A DNA stretch of 64,000 nucleotides from Pinibacter aurantiacus (GTDB taxonomy: Bacteria > Bacteroidota > Bacteroidia > Chitinophagales > Chitinophagaceae), in NCBI RefSeq assembly GCF_019130065.1, contig NZ_JAHSPG010000008.1, positions 1-64,000 of the forward strand, written 5' to 3'. A program made the position numbers and the translations under genes. Within the stretch, counting starts at the first letter, position 1; every line of letters begins with the position of its first letter. Shown here in pieces: positions 8,849-17,212 of the stretch. A model generated the notes under the pieces. The model made no database searches and had not been told where the DNA came from. It saw nothing but the letters and a program-made list of their open reading frames with translations.

Positions 8849-9066
8849 ATTTTGCTGTCCAAAAACAGAAAAGCTTGCCTAGGCGACCTGCTAAATGTTG
8901 GTTATTTGTTCCCCTTTGATGAAGCTGTAATACAAGCATTTTAAAATCAAACCTGGAGTTGCTTCGGTATGCCAATAAATTAATCGGGCCGAAAAAACAG
9001 CTACTTGAATTAAAAAAAGTTAAGGATGTAACGTTTATGTATATGCGAAAAATTCGCTTCAAATAA
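8849..9066 (+). pseudogene. Decayed gene remnant with one frameshift
   Basis: The plus strand reads as protein-like sequence in two adjoining frames: from 8849 (SKNRKACLGDLLNVGYLFPF and on to VIQAF) and then from 8944 (KSNLELLRYANKLIGPKKQL to RKIRFK, stop at 9064). The break at about 8941 fits a one-base loss or two-base gain. No start codon is evident at the 5' end, where the sequence runs into the arsR promoter. I do not know the family. A 90-codon frame on the opposite strand is judged a shadow. The rest of 8842-9143 is otherwise empty. Confidence 0.4.
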
Positions 9067-9104
9067 TTATGAGTATGATGGAATTGCGCCGGGGTGATAA
9101 AATG

Positions 9105-9137
9105 AAAAAAGGGTTTCAATTTCTTGAAACCCTTTTT
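9105..9137 (-). terminator. Ancestral terminator of tRNA-Asn, displaced by the island
   Basis: A perfect stem GGGTTTCAA (9111-9119) with TTGAAACCC (9124-9132), flanked by A6 and T5. It sits next to the partial tRNA copy at 9144-9186, where the tRNA terminator would be before integration. It could also act on plus-strand transcripts. Confidence 0.6.
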
Positions 9138-9143
9138 CTTTTC

Positions 9144-9186
9144 GCTCCCCCTGTTGGACTTGAACCAACGACCCTCTGATTAACAG
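9144..9186. repeat. Distal attachment site: partial tRNA-Asn copy
   Basis: These 43 bp are identical to 20978-21020, the anticodon-loop-to-3'-end half of tRNA-Asn. Identity stops abruptly on both sides. This is the usual mark left by a tyrosine recombinase integrating at a tRNA 3' end. Confidence 0.92.
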
Positions 9187-9241
9187 CAGTGCGGGTTTGA
9201 GAAGTTAAGTTCATATTTTCCACCTTTTTAGTAACCTTTGT

Positions 9242-12200
9242 TTATGTTATTAATATTTTAGAGATTTTCCTCCATTCGCTTCCGCTTAAAGAACTGTTGC
9301 GAGGTTTCATAGTGTTCCATTCTTCAGTAGTAAGGGAAGATATTTTCGTTCTAATTTGTGAAAAACTATAGGTTTTAATGTTTTGATCGATTATTTGTGC
9401 CATTGAAAAAGCTAAAGGACGTGGTAAGCCTACCATTCTTAAGGCCAAGGCTTGTTCATTATCTACTCCATAGTAGACAAGGGATGGTATAAACGAGTCA
9501 TTAATGTCTTCTTGGTTACCTTTGACAATGCCCTCCAAGGCACTTAACCCCCAAGATGCTTTAAATCTAATGTCGTTCATTTTAGTGATAAATTCGTTTA
9601 TTCTTTTATTTGGATCCTGCACATTAGAATAAGTTGGATGAATCTTTGATAAGGCGTCGAACTTAGCACCTTTTACCCATCCAACAAGAATATTGGCAAT
9701 GTGTGCAGGTTCAAACGGAGCTTGATTTGAGTCTGACCCCATTCTGGTTTCTCTTAGTGCGGCAATGACCCTTACTTTTTCAGTTAGGTTATTGATATTG
9801 GCTGAATTAAAAAGCTCATTTGGTTCCCAACTTTTGATATTTGAAATGCTTGAACTTTTAGATTTTTCGCTCATTACAGATATTACTGATGGAACAGAAA
9901 ATCCGGTTTTATCAGCGAAGGACAAGACATTCTTGCTTTTTGCATATCTAATTTCGATATGGTTATATAACTCTCTGCATATATTTATAAACTTGTCTTT
10001 CTTTTCTTTGGTGTCAAGGATGTGATATTCAAGGGTATCCTTAAATAGATCTTCAATTTGTACTGCATAGTTTTCATTTCCACTTACAGTAATTAGGTGA
10101 ACGAAGTATTGTATTAAGGGGAACAAAGAATCTCCAAAGTCATTTAGCAAGTTCCCCAAGCTGAAATTAGCCCTTTGTAGTTTATCCAAGATAATATCGG
10201 CATTTGAAAACAACTCAGATAGAACACTTACTAGCTCGTAAGACGACCTATTAAGCAGGCTTCGTGCTGTGTTTATATTAGTTGGGCTTGTAAATGGCAA
10301 AATGATTTTGCCGTAATTATCTACAAGTGTTCTGCCGGCTCTTCCAGCAATATTCCAGAAGTCGTTTTCATCAATGGGGTCGTCGCCCTTGCGATATGAA
10401 TCGAAGAAAACTGTAGAAACAGGAAAGTTAACGCCTTCAGCAACTGTAGTGGTTGAGCAAACATATTTGATAAGTCCCTTCCTAATCAAATATTCAACTA
10501 AAATCTTTGATTCATCTGATAATCCGGCGTGATGTACCGCAATTCTCTTGGATAATACTTTTGAAAGAACGGTTTCTCTGCCAACCTCATCGATTATATA
10601 TTTGATAACCAACTCCAACTCTTCATTTGGCTCCTCATTTGGAAGGATATCATATAGCAAGTCTGCCCTAGCGTCGGCAGTACCCTTTCCTCTACAAAGA
10701 AATAATATGGTTTTGTTCTTTTCTGAGAACTGTTTAGCCGTGTATTCAAATATTCTGTTCTTTGTTTGACTAGCGGTAGAAATTAAATCATGATTATTAA
10801 TGACTTCAAAACTAAACTCTCTCGTGTGACTACTATACGGAGAGGGTAATATTGTATAATCAAACATACCCTGACTAAGTCTTCCTCTACTTGGTTTTAA
10901 CCCAATTATCAACTTTTCTGATGGTCGCCAATCGATTGAAATAGAGTTGCCCCCTCCAAGCCACTCGCCTAAAACTGTTGCAGAGCTACCTATAAATGGT
11001 GATAATAGCATAAACTTTGCAAAAGGACGCTCCCTTTTCAATATAGACAATAACAGTTCTAACTTCGCTCCTCGTTGGCCGTTTTGTATTGTGTGTGCTT
11101 CGTCGACAATAAAAAGAGAAACATCAGCAACTGAACTATGATTTCTTCTGATTAGCAAATCTAGCTTTTCCGGTGTAGAGACGAGGATATCTATGTTATC
11201 CTCTAATAAAGTGTTTTCACCAGGATCAATTTCGATAGCTGAAGACGTTTTTTCTACAGTCAAACCCAACCCCCCTAAATCATTCTTTAAATCGAAGAAT
11301 ACTTGATTTACTAATGCCCTCGATGGAACTATATATACAATCTTTGCATCTTGCTTTAAAGCCTTTGTAACTAAAATATTAAATTCTGCAAGGAGAGTTT
11401 TTCCAGCACTAGTGGGCATTTGGAGGACTGTAACATTTGATGCAACGTCAAGAAGGTTACTTCCCAAAGCGTCTCTTTGAGACGGTAGAAGGTCAATCAT
11501 TCCATTGTCACTTTTTAATTTACAAAGCCTCTTCACTGTGTCATTGAAATTAGTCTTAGACCAAATTGAATTTTTCTGAATTAAAATTAGATTTTCCTTT
11601 AGTATTGTTGCAACACTCTGATATCTGGGTTCAGACACAAAGAACTTTATCGCCGCCTCAATATGAGTGCGTATTACATTTTCTAGCCTTTCTTTGTAAG
11701 AGTATCCTTCTATTAAATAAGTTGCAGTTTCAACAATCGTTTTTGAGAGATGATAAAATCCTAAAAGTTCTAAAGCCTCATTGACCTCATCTCTGATGTC
11801 TATTTTATCTAAATATTGTTTTTCGAATCTCTCTTGGCTTTTTTGAAGATCATGTATAATAGCTATTGATTCTCTTATGTCATCGAATCCATTCGACTTT
11901 CTAACGAGTAAAATAAACGCTTCTAAAGTCTTATTTAGAACTTTAATTTTCCAGTTAACATTGGCATCGAGAGTGCTCAAGTTAAAGGACGTTAAATCTA
12001 AGCGAATGCTAATTGATTTATCTGCCTTTAATGCAATGGATGAGAGAAGAAAGTAATATAAAGTTTCAGGCCTTAAATCCTTAACGCCAATTATGCTTTC
12101 GAAAGCAGATTTGTCTTCTGTTGAATTTATATTTATACTTTTTAATATGCTATATGTATTTGAAAGAAGATCGTTGATTTCAAGGTTTAATCTCTCTTCA

Positions 12201-12367
12201 CTGTATATAGCATTGAGGAACAAGAAAGCTAAACGAATTCGTTCTTGGACATCAGTTAGGTCTAACGTAATTGCATTAAATTGTGATAACAAGACCCGAT
12301 CCTCACTATCTCTTATGATAGTTTGAATACTTTCCTCAGATAATATAAGGTTTAGGAAGTCCTTCAT
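9242..12367 (-). CDS. hamB: Hachiman defence helicase HamB
   Basis: A 1041-residue superfamily 2 helicase. An all-helical N-terminal region of about 290 residues precedes the motor. Helicase motifs seen are Q-like LPSQRDA, Walker A PTSAGKT (residues 318-324), VPSRALVNQ, STPEKLD, DEAH (422-425), SSAT (461-464), a C-terminal STTTVAEGVNFP and the arginine-finger motif NIAGRAGR. A helical C-terminal region follows. The start codon overlaps the stop of hamA in TAATG, so the two are translationally coupled. In Hachiman the HamB helicase scans DNA and releases or activates the HamA nuclease against phage. Identification rests on the HamA partner plus helicase size and type; a stand-alone repair helicase is less likely. 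Confidence 0.88.
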   Translation of the reverse strand: MKDFLNLILSEESIQTIIRDSEDRVLLSQFNAITLDLTDVQERIRLAFLFLNAIYSEERLNLEINDLLSNTYSILKSININSTEDKSAFESIIGVKDLRPETLYYFLLSSIALKADKSISIRLDLTSFNLSTLDANVNWKIKVLNKTLEAFILLVRKSNGFDDIRESIAIIHDLQKSQERFEKQYLDKIDIRDEVNEALELLGFYHLSKTIVETATYLIEGYSYKERLENVIRTHIEAAIKFFVSEPRYQSVATILKENLILIQKNSIWSKTNFNDTVKRLCKLKSDNGMIDLLPSQRDALGSNLLDVASNVTVLQMPTSAGKTLLAEFNILVTKALKQDAKIVYIVPSRALVNQVFFDLKNDLGGLGLTVEKTSSAIEIDPGENTLLEDNIDILVSTPEKLDLLIRRNHSSVADVSLFIVDEAHTIQNGQRGAKLELLLSILKRERPFAKFMLLSPFIGSSATVLGEWLGGGNSISIDWRPSEKLIIGLKPSRGRLSQGMFDYTILPSPYSSHTREFSFEVINNHDLISTASQTKNRIFEYTAKQFSEKNKTILFLCRGKGTADARADLLYDILPNEEPNEELELVIKYIIDEVGRETVLSKVLSKRIAVHHAGLSDESKILVEYLIRKGLIKYVCSTTTVAEGVNFPVSTVFFDSYRKGDDPIDENDFWNIAGRAGRTLVDNYGKIILPFTSPTNINTARSLLNRSSYELVSVLSELFSNADIILDKLQRANFSLGNLLNDFGDSLFPLIQYFVHLITVSGNENYAVQIEDLFKDTLEYHILDTKEKKDKFINICRELYNHIEIRYAKSKNVLSFADKTGFSVPSVISVMSEKSKSSSISNIKSWEPNELFNSANINNLTEKVRVIAALRETRMGSDSNQAPFEPAHIANILVGWVKGAKFDALSKIHPTYSNVQDPNKRINEFITKMNDIRFKASWGLSALEGIVKGNQEDINDSFIPSLVYYGVDNEQALALRMVGLPRPLAFSMAQIIDQNIKTYSFSQIRTKISSLTTEEWNTMKPRNSSLSGSEWRKISKILIT

Positions 12368-13194
12368 TATGCTACTGCTAGTTCTTTCACTTTTGAATAA
12401 AATAAATCAACTGTTTCCGCGATAGTTTTTCCTGTGAATGAAATTAATGCAAATAAAACTGAATGATTACCAAATTGTGAAACATCTGTTTTCAACTTGC
12501 CATAATCATTGGTTTCATTTACACATACGTAGTCTCGTATCAAAGTGCATCCAAAATTAATGGTGTGATTATTTAAATCTTTTTCAATGCTTAAAATTGC
12601 AAGCGCCATTATCATGGCATCGTTTGAGTTAAGCCGTCTAGCATAGTCGCTTAGTTTCTGAACGATAGCTTTTTTATCGGATACTCTATTGAGTTGGGTT
12701 TTAAACATTGAATCTTCGGATCTATCTACAACTGAGGGTGGGCTTTGAGATGAAGAGGATACTTTAGCTTCGCCTAATAACAAATGAATTGTAACCCCTT
12801 CAACTCTATATCCTATCGCGTCTAACCCTCTTCCCGGTAGGTGGCTTAATTCTCTAAACGTTATATTTTTCAATGGAATAATAAACTTCTTTTCGTCTTC
12901 GATATCATGTTCAAAGTATTTTGTCATTAATAATTCGCCTAAATCACTTCTATAGATGTCATTTAAAATAGCTGGATTTGTCCCGCCATCTCTCTGCGCA
13001 TCTTCTGCAATTACATTTCTAACTATTATTTTTCTTAAATCCTCTGTATTAAATCCAGTAGTCGTAAATAAAAAGGTTGACATATTGCTGATAGCTGTAA
13101 CGCATTGGGTTCTTTGTGAGACATACATTTGCGCACAGTCATTAATGAATCCATCATTGACAATGATGTCTTTTCGGGTAAATTGATGCTGCAT
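12367..13194 (-). CDS. hamA: Hachiman defence effector nuclease HamA (DUF1837)
   Basis: A 275-residue protein with the DUF1837/HamA pattern: YRSDLGELLMTKYF (residues 81-94), then GRGLDAIGY and HLLLGEAKVS. D125, E142 and K144 form a PD-(D/E)xK-type nuclease site, with E87 as a possible fourth acidic residue. The catalytic residues appear intact. It lies directly upstream of the HamB helicase with a one-base overlap, which is the gene order of Hachiman systems. HamA is known from other strains to degrade DNA when HamB is triggered by damaged or phage DNA. No recognisable promoter of the TAnnTTTG type was found just upstream. Confidence 0.88.
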   Translation of the reverse strand: MQHQFTRKDIIVNDGFINDCAQMYVSQRTQCVTAISNMSTFLFTTTGFNTEDLRKIIVRNVIAEDAQRDGGTNPAILNDIYRSDLGELLMTKYFEHDIEDEKKFIIPLKNITFRELSHLPGRGLDAIGYRVEGVTIHLLLGEAKVSSSSQSPPSVVDRSEDSMFKTQLNRVSDKKAIVQKLSDYARRLNSNDAMIMALAILSIEKDLNNHTINFGCTLIRDYVCVNETNDYGKLKTDVSQFGNHSVLFALISFTGKTIAETVDLFYSKVKELAVA

Positions 13195-13287
13195 ACGGTT
13201 TAGGAGCGGTTTATATCAAAAAGGGTTAAGAATTGACAATATATGAATTTACAATAAATTACGGAAAGGTAATTAAAACAACTTTAT

Positions 13288-13533
13288 TTAAAACGATACC
13301 TGTATTTCAAAATGAGAATAGTTATAGTTTTTTCCCAGAATATAATATGTTAGGTCGTCCTGATTGGTCTGAGATACTTGGTCTACCCATACCCACATTC
13401 CGTCTTTTAAACTACCAGCTTGCCTTTTGCAACGAACTCTAAACGGGCAGTATAATTTCCTTAATTTCCCCGTGCTGTTAATAAGCAAAATGCTGTTGGA
13501 ATCACAATACTTTGGAGATAATCTTTTTTTCAT
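13288..13533 (-). CDS. Small hypothetical island protein, 81 aa
   Basis: The family is unknown to me. The protein is basic at its N-terminus (MKKRLSPKYCDSNSILLIN) and has a compact beta-like middle (KLYCPFRVRCKR, DGMWVWVDQV) and end (YYILGKNYNYSHFEI). The regular alternation and aromatic content look like a real small domain and not a shadow frame. It lies between hamA and the DUF3871 cluster on the same strand; a hairpin (13545-13563) separates it from the cluster. It could be a small DNA-binding or regulatory protein, but nothing in the sequence shows this. Confidence 0.5.
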   Translation of the reverse strand: MKKRLSPKYCDSNSILLINSTGKLRKLYCPFRVRCKRQAGSLKDGMWVWVDQVSQTNQDDLTYYILGKNYNYSHFEIQVSF

Positions 13534-13544
13534 ACGAAAGAAGA

Positions 13545-13563
13545 GGCTGGCTTAGTGCCAGCC
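13545..13563 (-). terminator. Terminator-like hairpin after the DUF3871 cluster
   Basis: A perfect 7-bp stem GGCTGGC/GCCAGCC with a 5-base loop lies four bases past the DUF3871 stop. The T-run is short, so efficiency is uncertain. Confidence 0.55.
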
Positions 13564-13566
13564 CTT

Positions 13567-14550
13567 TTAGTGTAAAAACCAATTTGTTTCTTTTTTATCC
13601 AGCGCAGTTTTCAACTGCTCGACAAAGCTGAACGTGTTTACTGATCGGTCAAGGAATGTATCGATGTAGCTGGATTTGTTCGTTCCTGTAAATAGGTTAT
13701 ACAGCCGCCATAGATTGATATTACCATCTAATGATTTGCAAAACGAATTATCATTGTAATAGTCCTTTACTACAACGTTTAATTGTGTATCACTAAGTAG
13801 CAAAGGTGTAATATCGTTTTTGATAGGGTTGGGCAAATGATTGTACATTCTGCTTCTTCCTATTAGTGTGGCAAATTGATGTTCGGTCAGGCTGTAATTT
13901 GTCAAACAACGTAAGGCGTGAATATGATAGCTGGCATTGTAGTTGTCAAACAGCGTTCTTATACAGGCTTTTAATTGCCCAATGCTTTTTACCCGTAAAT
14001 CGCTTTGAAAGCCATCAGTCCAAACGCAAAGATTAGTGCAAACCTTGTTTTGGAATCCAATAAACACTTTGAAGTGTTCGTCCGCACCTTTCTTGTTGTA
14101 CAGATTGTCAAGACTGTAAGACTTAACACCACCGACCGTTAATGACAGTTGATTTCCATCTATTTCGTCAAATATTGTAGGTATCTCTACAACGAATGCC
14201 ATCCTTTCAAAATAAAGTGTCTTTTCGTGCTCTAGGAGCTCGCTGGCTTGCTTAAACTTTGCCTCCGGAACCCTTCCTTTAATTGGGTGCGACAATCTAA
14301 TGGACGGCTCTAAAAGACGCTCAGCCGGATAAATGCTTGCAGCAACTTCCATCATACTTTCGATAAAATCTGCATGGGAAATAACAGGTTCATTATCCTT
14401 TATGAAAACCGGTATGACATGATTCCTTTTGATTTCCCTCAATGAACTTTCCATTGTATTAGCCTGAATAAATGGCTTATTGGTTGATTCGACTTCAAGA
14501 TATGGCTGCTCAATAATGCCCAGCTCTTCGTGATTAAATAATTGCTCCAT
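13567..14550 (-). CDS. DUF3871 family protein
   Basis: A 327-residue protein. The start at 14550 (MEQLFNHEELGII) is chosen because upstream codons overlap the ATPase gene deeply and look non-coding. It resembles DUF3871 proteins of Bacteroidota mobile elements: PIKGRVPEAKFKQ, YFERMAFVVEIP, LSLTVGGVKSYSLDNLY, FIGFQNKVCTNLCVWTDGF and LIGRSRMYNHLP are typical blocks. Its function is not known. Some similarity in length and context to phage DUF932-type proteins suggests a role in element replication or recombination. The start overlaps the end of the ATPase gene by 17 bases, so the two are one operon. Confidence 0.8.
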   Translation of the reverse strand: MEQLFNHEELGIIEQPYLEVESTNKPFIQANTMESSLREIKRNHVIPVFIKDNEPVISHADFIESMMEVAASIYPAERLLEPSIRLSHPIKGRVPEAKFKQASELLEHEKTLYFERMAFVVEIPTIFDEIDGNQLSLTVGGVKSYSLDNLYNKKGADEHFKVFIGFQNKVCTNLCVWTDGFQSDLRVKSIGQLKACIRTLFDNYNASYHIHALRCLTNYSLTEHQFATLIGRSRMYNHLPNPIKNDITPLLLSDTQLNVVVKDYYNDNSFCKSLDGNINLWRLYNLFTGTNKSSYIDTFLDRSVNTFSFVEQLKTALDKKETNWFLH

Positions 14551-15424
14551 TTGAAATGTTTTGATTTGAATAATTCGTTGTAGGAATAGGAGATGATGGT
14601 TGCAATTCTTTCTTTCGTCTTGCAAAGTGATTAAAATATGTCTGCTGGTGTTGAGGATGCAAAATGTATAGTCGTCCAAGTTCTGCGATGCTATTGCAGC
14701 AATCAATCCGGTTTGCGAAATCATCGGCATCTTGATTCGTCAAATTGACACCATAATCGCACCACTCTACAATGAGCTTACCCGTTTGCTGGCTGATTTT
14801 AAACTCTGGCTTGTCCATAAAAAGACCTGTTCTGTCTTTGGATGCGACAACGTTATGTCTAATATCAATATCCAAAACAATAGTAAACTCGTAATCCATC
14901 CCTTCTCTTGTTATTCCTTTTAGACCTACCTTCTCAGGAACTTGTTTTCCATTCTTTTCATGGAGAACATATTCCTGTTTACTGCGGATCGTTCCTATTA
15001 TGTGAGCGCCACTCTGCAAAATTGCTTGCACAAAAGCGTTATGCCTTGGCGTTATTTTGCCCCAATTGGTAAATGAGTTGCCAGACATTCCGGAATGAAT
15101 ACTTAAGGCACCCCCAGCTCCTTCCCACTCGTGTGATATGCTGTCGATTATAATGACTTCCATACCGGCTTCCTCACACAAATGGATAGCCTCAATATAT
15201 TTTTCAGGAGAATATGGTGCGCCAATGTTGACTACAGAGAATGAACCCAAATGAGAATATAGGGAAGCGGAATAGTTTTCAGTATCAATGACAGCTATTT
15301 TATTCCAATTCCCGCAAAGACCATGAGCAATTAGTAGTGCTCCCATTGTTTTGCCGCTTCCTGAGCAGCCCTGAAGACCTAGCTTCATCTTGGCTTGTTT
15401 GCGTTGAGATAATTCAAGTTTCAT
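14534..15424 (-). CDS. Phage-type AAA ATPase (Sak4/RecA-like, AAA_24)
   Basis: A 296-residue ATPase with Walker A GCSGSGKT (residues 19-26) and a Walker B-like strand VIIIDSISHEWEG. The fold and length fit phage RecA-core ATPases of the AAA_24/Sak4 type, which assist single-strand annealing or replication. A central NWGKITPRHNAFVQAIL and GTIRSKQEYVL are usual in this group. The last 50 residues are polar and probably disordered. It lies directly downstream of a 115-aa partner and upstream of DUF3871. This trio recurs in Bacteroidota integrative elements, as far as I know, and probably handles element DNA. Confidence 0.8.
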   Translation of the reverse strand: MKLELSQRKQAKMKLGLQGCSGSGKTMGALLIAHGLCGNWNKIAVIDTENYSASLYSHLGSFSVVNIGAPYSPEKYIEAIHLCEEAGMEVIIIDSISHEWEGAGGALSIHSGMSGNSFTNWGKITPRHNAFVQAILQSGAHIIGTIRSKQEYVLHEKNGKQVPEKVGLKGITREGMDYEFTIVLDIDIRHNVVASKDRTGLFMDKPEFKISQQTGKLIVEWCDYGVNLTNQDADDFANRIDCCNSIAELGRLYILHPQHQQTYFNHFARRKKELQPSSPIPTTNYSNQNISNGAII

Positions 15425-15478
15425 ATTGTTAGTATTGAATGAATAAATTGAAAAAGGAGGCTTGCGCCCCCTTAATGC

Positions 15479-15826
15479 TTAAATAGTTGAAGTTTTACTG
15501 AATGATTTTTGTTCTGTGTTTATAGGGTTGTCATCTGGGACATAAGTGTATGAGTGAGTCAGTAGCTTAACCTCTCCTGTTTCTTTTACGGTATATTCGT
15601 AAGGTTCGCACTCTACTCTTTCTATCCGCCCAGGCATTTGCTTTCCAATAATTGTTTTGGCAACTTCTTCAGGGAATGTTGAAGGAATTTGACACTTCTT
15701 AGCTGTTGCATAGAATCGCCCTGTAATACTCGACTGTATTAATTCTATGTCACCTGTTAATTCTAATGAGACAAAGGATTTTCCTTCGGAGTTTTGACGA
15801 ACGCTGTAGTTAGTGATAGTAACCAT
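15479..15826 (-). CDS. Small conserved element protein, 115 aa (possible OB-fold)
   Basis: A compact beta-rich protein beginning MVTITNYSVRQNSEGKSFVSLELTGDI, with alternating hydrophobics and a disordered Ser/Thr-rich tail. The pattern could be an OB-fold single-strand DNA-binding protein, as phage annealing ATPases often have an SSB-like neighbour; this is inference. It is first in the cluster, 54 bp before the ATPase, with a GC hairpin (about 15453-15473) in between. The 385-bp gap upstream (15827-16211) has no gene and holds two hairpins. Confidence 0.6.
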   Translation of the reverse strand: MVTITNYSVRQNSEGKSFVSLELTGDIELIQSSITGRFYATAKKCQIPSTFPEEVAKTIIGKQMPGRIERVECEPYEYTVKETGEVKLLTHSYTYVPDDNPINTEQKSFSKTSTI

Positions 15827-16107
15827 AAATAGATTTTTAAAATGATTTAATAGCCTGCCGTATCGGTTTTTGATTTATTCGGAGGTATGGGAGTGATAGG
15901 CGGCGTCGAAGTAAGAGGGGGAGCTGTCAGTCCTGAGTACTGTGTGTGTTACACATATATTGTTTTGGGTAGGAAATGCTATAGTATTAACCACAGGAAA
16001 AGACCTTCACCAACAAGTTATCCAATTAGGAAAATATCCATAGAAATGGCAGGGCTTCTATAAGCTTGAGATGAATTAAACGTAGATAGGTATTTCAGTT
16101 ACGGGAC

Positions 16108-16127
16108 AATAACCTTTTGAGGTTATT
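16108..16127. terminator. Small perfect hairpin
   Basis: AATAACCT and AGGTTATT form a perfect 8-bp stem with a 4-base loop. It lies between the lipoprotein gene ending at 16212 and the DNA-handling cluster and may back up the hairpin at 16139-16181. Confidence 0.4.
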
Positions 16128-16138
16128 TCAATTATTAA

Positions 16139-16181
16139 AATAAGCATTTCCGAATATTCTTAAATGTCGAAAATGCTTATT
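16139..16181 (-). terminator. Terminator of the 16212-16691 lipoprotein gene
   Basis: Arms 16139-16153 and 16167-16181 pair over 15 bp with one mismatch (AATAAGCATTTCCGA with TCGAAAATGCTTATT). The minus-strand continuation is T-rich. It begins 31 bp after the lipoprotein stop. Confidence 0.65.
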
Positions 16182-16211
16182 AAGAGAAGGTTAAATGGAC
16201 GGCAGAAAGAT

Positions 16212-16691
16212 TTACTGTTTAATCATAACGCAATCCCAAGTGCCGGTATGATTTAGCACGTTTTTTAAATATATCTTTTGAACAAAATGAACTGTTAGTT
16301 TATTGCCAGCAAGAACACCCGTTGCGCTTTCTTTCGTTGTCATGTCGTTAACTGAGGCTGCAAGCGTTTCTGGAATTTCAAAGCCGTCTTTAGTTGTGTT
16401 CGCAATTTGTGTTAGAATGATGTCAGAGTTTACGATAACTTTAGATGAAGTTGAGCCTTTGCTAATTGTTATAGTTCTATTGGTGTAGTTAAAGTTTGTT
16501 GTACTGCCATCTGCCAATGTGATAGTCGATGTAGGATTACCCAAATAAGTGCCAACGAGGTTGTTCGGAGTATTTTGATCGGACGTGGCTGAGTTGTTCT
16601 TGCTACAACTACTGAATATTATAATGACAGCTATTGCCATTATTACTACTGTGTTAATGATATTTGAGTCTTTTAAAGAGATTGTTTTCAT
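16212..16691 (-). CDS. Hypothetical lipoprotein, 159 aa (island cargo)
   Basis: The N-terminus is a long lipoprotein signal (NTVVIMAIAVIIIFSSCSKN) with a good lipobox, ending at Cys 29. The mature part has a low-complexity Ser/Asn linker and then a beta-rich domain (GTYLGNPTSTITLADGSTT, TITISKGSTSSKVIVNSDII, NHTGTWDCVMIKQ). This resembles small Bacteroidota lipocalin-like or beta-sandwich lipoproteins, but I do not recognise a family. It is the last of three same-strand lipoprotein genes within the island. Confidence 0.65.
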   Translation of the reverse strand: MKTISLKDSNIINTVVIMAIAVIIIFSSCSKNNSATSDQNTPNNLVGTYLGNPTSTITLADGSTTNFNYTNRTITISKGSTSSKVIVNSDIILTQIANTTKDGFEIPETLAASVNDMTTKESATGVLAGNKLTVHFVQKIYLKNVLNHTGTWDCVMIKQ

Positions 16692-16723
16692 AATGATTTT
16701 TGGCTTAGATGATTGGTTTATTA

Positions 16724-17170
16724 TTACTCTTCAAATCTGACTGCCTTAACTCCCATGCAGAATCTATTCACTCCGACATTGGTGGTTATAGTTTGTGCTG
16801 GCGAAGAGTTTTTAGGTTGAATATTTATCGGAAATAATTGGCTCTGCTCAATAACCTTTCCATCACTTGTTAAAAACTCAAAGACAATCCGATGCTTTTT
16901 CTGTTCTTGGTAATAGAATGCTGTTTTCCCAATATTGGTTACAATATATTGAGCTCTACACCCATTATTCATATAGCCTTGTTCAGACAGACTATACTCA
17001 ATGTCAACAGATAGGACAATTCCGTTTTCGGTTGTTAATGAGTAAGTGTTTTTAATTGGACGAATCTTAGAAGCAGTCCCAATGGGCTTTTTCGTTTGAG
17101 ATGACGGGGTGCAATGCTGGAAACTAACTGCAATTAATAATAAAAGACAAACTTGAAGTGATTTTTTCAT
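16724..17170 (-). CDS. Hypothetical lipoprotein, 148 aa (island cargo)
   Basis: The signal MKKSLQVCLLLLIAVSFQHC ends in a lipobox-like Cys at residue 20. The mature domain looks like an immunoglobulin-like beta sandwich (YSLTTENGIVLSVDIEYSL, CRAQYIVTNIGKTAFYY, IVFEFLTSDGKVIEQSQLF). Three further cysteines are present (the N-terminal region, CRAQ, FCMG) and could form a disulfide. The gene is 32 bp upstream of the next lipoprotein gene and probably in one transcript with it. No function can be assigned. Confidence 0.65.
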   Translation of the reverse strand: MKKSLQVCLLLLIAVSFQHCTPSSQTKKPIGTASKIRPIKNTYSLTTENGIVLSVDIEYSLSEQGYMNNGCRAQYIVTNIGKTAFYYQEQKKHRIVFEFLTSDGKVIEQSQLFPINIQPKNSSPAQTITTNVGVNRFCMGVKAVRFEE

Positions 17171-17212
17171 TGTGTATTTATTGTTGTGTAACTATGTTTA
17201 CTGGTATCTGAA

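Noticed and set aside
8847-9119. 90-codon frame on the minus strand
   Set aside because: Its composition (Phe, His, Ser and Asn runs) looks like an antisense shadow of the plus-strand remnant, and it crosses the ancestral tRNA terminator.
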